Assembly: GCA_934678915.1 (NCBI GenBank) | Contig: CAKUSF010000059.1 | Coordinates: 1-12,231, forward strand | Origin: an uncultured Bacteroidales bacterium | Lineage (GTDB): Bacteria; Bacteroidota; Bacteroidia; Bacteroidales; UBA932 | DNA length: 12,231 bases | Direction of reading: 5' to 3' | Translations under genes and position numbers: made by a program | Notes under the pieces: generated by a model | The model's input: the letters and a program-made list of their open reading frames with translations, nothing else | What the model was told of the DNA's origin: nothing | The model's database searches: none | Shown here: positions 6,790 through 12,231 of the stretch, piece after piece | Numbering within the stretch: position 1 is the first letter of the stretch | Layout of the letters: each line of letters begins with the position of its first letter

Positions 6790-7967
6790 AGATCTAACCG
6801 TAGGAAATCGCGGGTGAGTCCGATGTACTTGGACTTTGTCTGGGCTACATGGAAGCCTTTAGAGATGAAGTTGCGCTCACTAGGAGTGTTCTGCGGATCA
6901 ACAGTTGCGACTATGTGCTTTACTCCCATGCTTTTGGCCAGTTCGATGGACCAGCCGATGAACGTGCGCTGGAAACCTTTGCCACGATAGTCATTGTCAA
7001 CCGCCACCGCATCGAAGGTGAAAACATCCGAAGGGTTGAGGTTTAGGTCTGAAGCAAGGCTTCTCTCACCGCTTCGATTGCTCACGATGACGCTGAAAGC
7101 TGCCATACGACCTTCAGGTGAGAATATTCCTAGAACATAGTCAAGCTGCATAGATTCAATAAGTTCCTCTCGACTAAGCGGGTAGAAGAGATTCTTGTTT
7201 TCCATTTTGTCAACCACTTTGCTTTGAAGGCTTTCCACAGCGCTGAGACTGTCGAACCCAAGGCGCTTCATCGTGAACCCGTCAGGCAGGTCGGAGAGGA
7301 CTTTGTTATATTCAGAAATCCCGTAGTCGAAGAGATAGAGTCTATTCTGGAGGTATTTTTCCGGAAACATGAATTGGTGGCTTGGTATGTGCCGCTGCCA
7401 GCCTTTCGCACCGCTGTTCTCTTTCTCCCGGTGCCTGATCCAAATCTTGTACAGTTCAAATACCTGTACGTAGGAAGATGATGTCGGCAGGATGTAGTTC
7501 TCCTGGATGTACGGATTGTTCATGAACAGGAAGAAACGGTAGCCGAAAAGGTCGTCCAGATCATCTATGCTGGCGATGTGGTGGCGGTAAAGCAGGTACA
7601 GATTCTCGAAGAAGGTACAGTACTGCGCCACTTCTACACTGGACACATCTTTCCAGCGATCATAACTGTAATCCCCGTCGATCTCGCTGTTTTCCAGCAC
7701 TTCATAGACTTTCATAAGCCGGTCGCTGTCGTGGAAATAGTTGTTCAGGTTGATCAGCATCTCGCTGCACGTGACCTCTGAGCCGTTCTTTAATTCTATC
7801 GCTATGAATATGGTGCCAATCAGCGTAGCCGCAAGCGAGAAGATCCCCACTGTTGCATCTTCTCCTGTCCGAAAAGTTTGAACGATTAGTAGGCAAAGCA
7901 GCACCAGCACGAAAGACGCTATCACAATCAATATGGAAATGCTTGTTTTGTACTTTATCTTTTTCAT
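6786..7967 (-). CDS. Membrane-anchored protein with C-terminal GNAT acetyltransferase domain
   Basis: 393-residue protein with three visible parts. Two hydrophobic helices (about 9-31 and 40-58) form an N-terminal membrane hairpin. A helical, aromatic- and acid-rich middle region (about 65-205, with SEMLINLNNYFHDSDRL and FFENLYLLYRHH) resembles DUF4760-like cytosolic regions that follow such hairpins. A GNAT fold (about 212-393) has the acetyl-CoA loop VAVDNDYRGKGFQR (Arg328 to Arg334) and a motif-B-like TPSERNFISKGF (361-372). The family transfers an acetyl group from acetyl-CoA to an amine. The substrate here is unknown, and the domain would face the cytosol near the membrane. The ATG is 24 nt from a minus-strand TATATTTG promoter box. 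The gene is monocistronic and its stop overlaps that of mutS by 4 bp. The GNAT call is good; the middle-domain assignment is tentative. Confidence 0.85.
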   Translation of the reverse strand: MKKIKYKTSISILIVIASFVLVLLCLLIVQTFRTGEDATVGIFSLAATLIGTIFIAIELKNGSEVTCSEMLINLNNYFHDSDRLMKVYEVLENSEIDGDYSYDRWKDVSSVEVAQYCTFFENLYLLYRHHIASIDDLDDLFGYRFFLFMNNPYIQENYILPTSSSYVQVFELYKIWIRHREKENSGAKGWQRHIPSHQFMFPEKYLQNRLYLFDYGISEYNKVLSDLPDGFTMKRLGFDSLSAVESLQSKVVDKMENKNLFYPLSREELIESMQLDYVLGIFSPEGRMAAFSVIVSNRSGERSLASDLNLNPSDVFTFDAVAVDNDYRGKGFQRTFIGWSIELAKSMGVKHIVATVDPQNTPSERNFISKGFHVAQTKSKYIGLTRDFLRLDL

Positions 7968-7990
7968 GATGTATGAATGTTTTGCTCTGA

Positions 7991-7998
7991 CAAATATA
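7991..7998 (-). promoter_or_regulatory. Promoter -7 element for the membrane-GNAT gene
   Basis: On the minus strand these bases read TATATTTG, an exact TAnnTTTG match. A near -33 element, TTTA (one base off TTTG), lies 20 nt further upstream at 8019-8022. The predicted transcript start is close to 7984, giving a leader of about 16 nt before the ATG at 7967. Confidence 0.55.
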
Positions 7999-8010
7999 AC
8001 AAAAAAGGAC

Positions 8011-8018
8011 TATCTTTG
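8011..8018 (+). promoter_or_regulatory. Promoter -7 element for the glycosyltransferase-yfhO operon
   Basis: TATCTTTG fits TAnnTTTG exactly and lies 102 bp upstream of the glycosyltransferase ATG. No clear TTTG is found at the usual -33 spacing (TTTG at 7981 is too far). It is 12 bp from the minus-strand -7 box, so the two divergent promoters overlap and share their upstream regions. Confidence 0.45.
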
Positions 8019-8051
8019 TAAACTTATGTAAGATACGGGATTTATTTGCGG

Positions 8052-8099
8052 TTACTTAGTGGGCGTTAATAAAGTAGATTACTTAAGCACGCATTAAAG
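8052..8099 (+). repeat. Imperfect direct repeat in the glycosyltransferase leader
   Basis: TTACTTAG-TGGGCGTTAATAAAG (8052-8074) recurs as TTACTTAAGCACGCATTAAAG (8079-8099), start to start 27 bp. The outer ends match well and the centre is degenerate. A small dyad AAGTA-gat-TACTT (8072-8084) spans the join. It lies between the -7 box and the start codon, so it may be an operator or an RNA structure. Chance similarity in AT-rich DNA is possible. Apart from this and the promoters, the 153-bp gap 7968-8120 holds nothing recognisable. Confidence 0.25.
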
Positions 8100-8120
8100 C
8101 GGAACATAATCAGGAGCGAC

Positions 8121-9452
8121 ATGAAAAGGGTGCTGATAGTGACATATTACTGGCCACCATCTGGGGGGTCTGGAGTGCAGCGATGGGTAAAGTTTGCGAA
8201 ATACCTTCCGGCCACGGGCTGGCAGCCTGTTATCTATACTCCAGAGAATCCAGAGTTGACCACCATTGACAAGACGTTGGCATTGGAGATTCCTCCAGAA
8301 GCAGAAATTGTAAAAAGGCCTATTTTCGAGCCTTATGGAATCTATAGAAAGCTGATGGGCAAAGGCAGCACGACTGACCTGAAGACATTGACCGCGGCTA
8401 ATGCGGGGAAGGACGAGGTCAATCCAATCAATGGCCAGAAGAAATCTTGGAAGCAGAAACTTTCTCTGTTCATCAGAGGGAATTTCTTCATCCCAGACCC
8501 TCGTGTCATGTGGGTCCGCCCATCGGTACGTTTCCTTAAGAAGTATCTTGAAAAACATCCGGTTGATGCCATTGTCACGACAGGTCCTCCTCAATCAATG
8601 CACCTTATCGGGCTGAGACTGTCCAAAGCTACTGGACTTCCGTGGATTGCTGATTTTCGTGATCCGTGGACAAAAATGTTCTATTTCAAACACCTAGGGT
8701 TGACTGCTTGGGCGGAGAAAAAACATCATAGGCTTGAAAAGTCCGTTTTGGATGGAGCTACGAGAGTCATCGCTGTCTCGCCTTTGGTTCAAGAAGAGTT
8801 CAAGGCAATGACAAAGACTCCGGTTGAGCTGATTACCAACGGCTACGATGAAGAGGATTTCAATAAGGATGTTGAGCTTGACGAGAATTTCAACATCACG
8901 CACACGGGCCTATTCGCCTCTGACGGAAATCCTGAAATTCTTTGGAAAGTTTTGTCTCAGAAGTGTGCTGAGGATGAGGAGTTTAGAAGGTCGTTGAGGA
9001 TTAGGCTAGTGGGAAAGACGGACAAGGAGATTACTGATTCGATTGAAGCTGCTGGGTTAGGAGGCAATCTCAAGGATTTCGGCTATCAGAATCACGAAAC
9101 TGCTGTCCGGGAGCAACGGAATGCCTCAATCCTGATTCTCCCGCTCAGAAAGGAACCGGAATATCGTGCTGTCCTGCCCGGAAAACTTTTTGAATATCTC
9201 GCCTCACGTCGTCCGATTCTGGGAATCGGCCAGACAGACGGGGCTATGGCGAGGATTGTAAGTGACACGTCTTCCGGTGTTGTCTATGATTGGGATGACG
9301 AGAAGAAGATCCGGACATGGATTGATTTCTGTTGGGAGGAATTTAAGAACGATGATCTTCATGACAACACGTCTGACATTTCACAGTTTACACGTTGTAA
9401 TCTGACTGTAAAATTAGCTGAATTGCTTAATCAAATAACTGAAAAACAATAA
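8121..9452 (+). CDS. Glycosyltransferase, GT-B fold, GT4-like
   Basis: 443-residue cytosolic or membrane-associated glycosyltransferase. The N-terminal Rossmann half begins VLIVTYYWPPSGGSGVQRW with the glycine-rich acceptor-side loop. The mid-region has WIADFRDPW (about 178) and VIAVSPLVQEEF (about 218). The C-terminal donor-binding half has the RLVGK strand and the segment ILPLRKEPEYRAVLPGKLFEY (Glu358 in PGKLFEY), which takes the place of the GT4 E-x7-E motif. The family transfers sugars from nucleotide-sugar donors to lipid-linked or cell-surface glycans; the actual donor and acceptor cannot be read from sequence. The ATG is preceded by AGGAG at 8112-8116, a better Shine-Dalgarno than most genes here. 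The yfhO gene follows after 22 bp, so the two are probably one operon for surface glycan assembly. Confidence 0.88.
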   Translation: MKRVLIVTYYWPPSGGSGVQRWVKFAKYLPATGWQPVIYTPENPELTTIDKTLALEIPPEAEIVKRPIFEPYGIYRKLMGKGSTTDLKTLTAANAGKDEVNPINGQKKSWKQKLSLFIRGNFFIPDPRVMWVRPSVRFLKKYLEKHPVDAIVTTGPPQSMHLIGLRLSKATGLPWIADFRDPWTKMFYFKHLGLTAWAEKKHHRLEKSVLDGATRVIAVSPLVQEEFKAMTKTPVELITNGYDEEDFNKDVELDENFNITHTGLFASDGNPEILWKVLSQKCAEDEEFRRSLRIRLVGKTDKEITDSIEAAGLGGNLKDFGYQNHETAVREQRNASILILPLRKEPEYRAVLPGKLFEYLASRRPILGIGQTDGAMARIVSDTSSGVVYDWDDEKKIRTWIDFCWEEFKNDDLHDNTSDISQFTRCNLTVKLAELLNQITEKQ

Positions 9453-9474
9453 TTTACTTGAATATTCGAGGATC

Positions 9475-12090
9475 ATGGACAAGACTTTGATAAAGAAGAT
9501 TGCGGTTTATGTCGGGATTGTGTTTCTCTTTCTGGTTCTGGCTTATGGCTTTGTGCCGGAGGTCCTGACTGGCAAGATTGTCAATCAGAGCGACATCACT
9601 GGTTACACGAGTATGTCGCAGGAGGCCGTGACGTGGAACCGTGCTCATCCGGACGACCCTACTTATTGGACGGATTCGATGTTCGGAGGAATGCCAACGA
9701 CCTCTTTCTATCCTTCAAATGACGGAGATTGGACACAGCAGTTGTACAATTTTCTGTTGAAGGGTAAGAGGCCAGCGAACTGGCTGTTCATTTCCTTGTT
9801 GGGAGCGTTTTTGCTGATGCTTTCGCTTGGAGTTGGCAAGGTTCTGGCCATCGGTGGGGCTGTCGCCATTACCTATTGTTCGTACAATTTTCAGATCATA
9901 CAGGTCGGGCATAACACTAAGATGCAGGCTATTGCGTTCCTGCCTTGGGCGTTGGCAGCGGTGATATTCACTTATCGTTCGGCACTTAGACAGATTCATG
10001 AACATAAAGGTTGGAAATCATGGCTCCCGAAAACCTTGCTGGGAGCCGTTCTGTTCGGTTTCGCCTTGAGTTTCCAGATCAAGGCCAACCACCAGCAGAT
10101 TACCTATTATCTGGCGATCATGATTGTGATTTATGCGCTGTATGTGTTTTTGAGAGTCTGCTTTGGTAAACCAGATCACTTCGACAAGCTCAGCGACCGG
10201 CGTGGCACTTTCAGTCGCTTTTTCGCAGCCAGCGCGTTGCTCTTGGTCGTAGGTCTTGCCGGAATCGGCACCAACGCCATCAAGCTCGCTCCACTTTATG
10301 AATATACCAAGTACACCATGAGAGGTGGCTCCGAACTGTCTCATCCTGAGGGCGGAGAGATAAACAACACCGGTCTCCAACTGGACTACGCCACAGCTTG
10401 GTCTTATGGCTGGGAGGAACTGCCAAACCTGATGATTCCGAACTTTAACGGAGGATCCTCAGCTGGTTCAATCAACCCGGACAAGTCCGAGGTTGTCAAA
10501 CTGTTCAAACAGGCTGGCCAAGGCAATCCAAAGGAAATAGCCAAGTCCCTGCCACTCTACTGGGGACCTCAGCCGTTCACTGCTGGACCTATGTACATGG
10601 GCGCCATAACGGTTTTCCTCTTTGTGCTCGGACTATTCCTATACAAAGGCAAGGAGAAATGGTGGCTTCTGGCCGCTACCCTTGTGGCCGTCTTCCTCAG
10701 CCTTGGAAATCACATGATGTGGTTCACGAAACTGTTTTTCGACTATGCTCCGATGTACAGCAAGTTCAGAACCGTGTCCATGGCTCTGATTGTGCTCCAG
10801 TTTACCCTTCCGATGCTTGGTTTCATCACTTTGGACAGGATTCTGAAACGGGAATATTCCAAAAAGGAATTTCTTAAGGCCGGTTGGATTGCCCTTGCAC
10901 TGACCGCTGGATTCTGCCTCCTTTGCGCTCTCGTTCCAAGCATAGCCGGATCCTTCTCCGGCAGGGCAGATGCTCAGATGCAGGACATCATTGTGGATGC
11001 TTTGAAAGCTGATCGCAAGCATCTTCTTTCTACAGACGCTCTCTGGTCCATGATTTTGATTGTCATCACTTTCGGACTGATTCTCTGGGCTTACAGTGTC
11101 CCTAAGAACGCCCCGAAATCCTACGAAAGCAACCCTCACATCGGAGGCGCCCGCAGGCTGGAAGCGATGGTGGGAATATGCCTTCTCGTGTTTTTGAATA
11201 TGTTCGTGATCGGTAAGCGCTACCTCAATTCGGACAGTTTCACGACTCCGAGACAGTTCAATAATCAGTTCACAGCCAGACCTGTGGACAAGCTGATCCT
11301 TGAGGATGAGTCTCCGTCTTACAGAATTGTTGATCTTAGCGCGGACATATTCAATGATTCCTTCAACCCTTATTGGCACAAGTGCATCGGAGGTTACAGC
11401 CCTGCGAAGTTGCAGCGCTATCAGGATTTGATTGACAGGCACATCGTCAAGGAGCTCCAGAGGCTTTCGGCTAGTACCCGCACTGCCAAGACCATTGATG
11501 AATTTCAGGACGGAATCAAGAATATTCCAGTGCTTTCTGCTCTGAACACCAAGTATTTCATCCTCGGAGCGGAGATGCCTCCGATTGAGAATCCTGAAGC
11601 TTTCGGACCTGCTTGGTTCGTGGACTCGTTCGTCCCTGCCGAGACTCCGGACGAGGAGATTGCGTTGATTGATTCCGTGGATCTTAGGCACACCGCTGTG
11701 ATCGGCTCTGATTTCGCAGAAGCCCGTTCGGCTTTCGCAAAGGGCTCTACTAGTATCCCGTCCACTGACTTCATCCAGATGACATCCTATGCTCCGAACG
11801 AGCTTCGTTATCATTACAGCACCTCGGCTGCCAGAACAGCCATATTCAGTGAAGTTTACTATCCTGATGGATGGGTTGCCACTGTTGACGGTGCTCCTTT
11901 AGAGATCTTCCGTGCGAACTGGATCTTCCGTGCCGCAAATCTCCCTGCCGGAGACCATGAGATTGTGATGCGCTTTGAACCCAAGGCTTACTCAGTTGGT
12001 GAGAAAGCCTCACGTGCATCATCACTGGCTCTATTCATCCTTCTGGCTCTTTCTCTGGCCGGTCTCTTTGGCACACGCAGAAGCGCCTAA
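9475..12090 (+). CDS. YfhO family polytopic membrane protein (GT-C-like)
   Basis: 871-residue inner-membrane protein with about 14 predicted helices. The first is at about 8-26. A large periplasmic loop follows with NQSDITGYTSM and the Bacteroidota-type WTDSMFGGMP box (65-74). Then come helices from about 102 to 270 containing the conserved QVGHNTKMQAIAFLPW and KANHQQITYY segments, the loop YEYTKYTMRGG...YATAWSYGWEELPNLMIPNFNGG, and further helices to about 580. A long soluble region (about 590-840) ends in a beta-rich EVYYPDGWVATVDG...ANWIFRAANLPAGDHEIVMRF motif, and one last helix (about 848-866) closes the protein. YfhO proteins of Firmicutes act in lipoteichoic acid glycosylation with polyprenyl-linked sugars. 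The organism here probably lacks that polymer, so a role in another surface glycan is inference. The partner is the upstream glycosyltransferase. Confidence 0.92.
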   Translation: MDKTLIKKIAVYVGIVFLFLVLAYGFVPEVLTGKIVNQSDITGYTSMSQEAVTWNRAHPDDPTYWTDSMFGGMPTTSFYPSNDGDWTQQLYNFLLKGKRPANWLFISLLGAFLLMLSLGVGKVLAIGGAVAITYCSYNFQIIQVGHNTKMQAIAFLPWALAAVIFTYRSALRQIHEHKGWKSWLPKTLLGAVLFGFALSFQIKANHQQITYYLAIMIVIYALYVFLRVCFGKPDHFDKLSDRRGTFSRFFAASALLLVVGLAGIGTNAIKLAPLYEYTKYTMRGGSELSHPEGGEINNTGLQLDYATAWSYGWEELPNLMIPNFNGGSSAGSINPDKSEVVKLFKQAGQGNPKEIAKSLPLYWGPQPFTAGPMYMGAITVFLFVLGLFLYKGKEKWWLLAATLVAVFLSLGNHMMWFTKLFFDYAPMYSKFRTVSMALIVLQFTLPMLGFITLDRILKREYSKKEFLKAGWIALALTAGFCLLCALVPSIAGSFSGRADAQMQDIIVDALKADRKHLLSTDALWSMILIVITFGLILWAYSVPKNAPKSYESNPHIGGARRLEAMVGICLLVFLNMFVIGKRYLNSDSFTTPRQFNNQFTARPVDKLILEDESPSYRIVDLSADIFNDSFNPYWHKCIGGYSPAKLQRYQDLIDRHIVKELQRLSASTRTAKTIDEFQDGIKNIPVLSALNTKYFILGAEMPPIENPEAFGPAWFVDSFVPAETPDEEIALIDSVDLRHTAVIGSDFAEARSAFAKGSTSIPSTDFIQMTSYAPNELRYHYSTSAARTAIFSEVYYPDGWVATVDGAPLEIFRANWIFRAANLPAGDHEIVMRFEPKAYSVGEKASRASSLALFILLALSLAGLFGTRRSA

Positions 12091-12122
12091 GGACCCCGTG
12101 GCGTTTAACGTCCTGATAATAA

Positions 12123-12178
12123 ATTAATAAAGCAATGTCTTGGTGCTAAAAATTGCACCAGGACATTGCTTTATTAAT
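12123..12178. terminator. Strong, probably bidirectional Rho-independent terminator
   Basis: A 24-bp inverted repeat (12123-12146 against 12155-12178) has one G-T mismatch pair and an 8-nt loop, TAAAAATT. The inner arms are TGGTGC and GCACCA, and the outer arms are A/T-rich (ATTAATAAAGC and GCTTTATTAAT). The outer A/T arms supply a U-rich 3' end in either direction. It sits 32 bp after the yfhO stop. Confidence 0.8.
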
Positions 12179-12231
12179 TGACCTCCAACCAGTTACCTGC
12201 CACTGGTTGATTATGAGGCGGTGACGGATAA
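12174..12231 (-). CDS. Possible C-terminal end of a convergent gene running off the window
   Basis: Reading the minus strand from the window edge gives 18 open codons ending NQPVAGNWLEVN and a TAA whose complement is 12174-12176, inside the terminator arm. A gene ending in the terminator from the other side would explain the terminator's symmetric shape. The stretch is too short to identify a family, and a random open run of this length is common. Confidence 0.3.
   Translation of the reverse strand, partial: YPSPPHNQPVAGNWLEVN
12186..12209. repeat. Small perfect hairpin beside the terminator
   Basis: CAACCAGT and ACTGGTTG form a perfect 8-bp stem around the loop TACCTGCC. No T-run follows on the + strand. 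On the minus strand it would lie just upstream of the main terminator and inside the possible C-terminal coding end. Function is unknown and it may be chance. Confidence 0.4.

Noticed and set aside
10639..11814. 391-codon open frame on the minus strand opposite yfhO
   Set aside because: It lies fully inside a well-supported YfhO gene, its translation is rich in His, Arg and Ser without any domain pattern, and no promoter or start signal fits. It is an antisense shadow.

Overview
The window looks like chromosomal DNA of a Bacteroidales-type member of the Bacteroidota. The evidence is a MutS with a Bacteroidota-style GPNMAGKSALLRQ Walker A segment, a large YfhO-family membrane protein behind a GT-B glycosyltransferase, TAnnTTTG-type (-7) promoter elements in the intergenic gaps, and mostly weak or absent Shine-Dalgarno sequences. 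No rRNA, tRNA, CRISPR array, insertion sequence or phage gene is visible. The genus cannot be told from the sequence alone.

Region 1 (1-4020, + strand) is a tightly packed run of genes. It opens with the 3' two thirds of a NhaA Na+/H+ antiporter gene. After only 2 bp comes a four-gene cassette: an HprK/PEPCK-fold P-loop kinase, a small S24/S26-type (SipW-like Ser/His) peptidase, a stand-alone PqqD-like protein, and an ABC transporter with fused membrane and ATPase domains. Gene junctions are ATGA or 1-base overlaps or gaps under 10 bp, so the genes are probably co-transcribed and translationally coupled. The parts resemble the maturation and export machinery of ribosomal peptides: lasso-type kinase, leader-binding RRE, protease and exporter. 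There is no cyclase, no radical-SAM enzyme and no obvious precursor peptide. This is the most interesting part of the window.

Region 2 (4021-4143) is a compact regulatory gap. It has a hairpin plus T6 terminator closing the cassette, an abutting -7 promoter element, and a second terminator-like hairpin in the predicted mutS leader.

Region 3 (4144-7967) has mutS (+), complete and canonical. Converging on it with a 4-bp tail-to-tail overlap is a minus-strand gene for an unusual membrane-anchored protein with a C-terminal GNAT acetyltransferase domain.

Region 4 (7968-12231) begins with a divergent promoter gap. A two-gene + operon follows, a GT-B glycosyltransferase then a YfhO-family polytopic membrane protein, likely for cell-surface glycan assembly. 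It ends in a strong 24-bp-stem terminator. The last 58 bp may carry the C-terminus of a convergent minus-strand gene that runs off the window.
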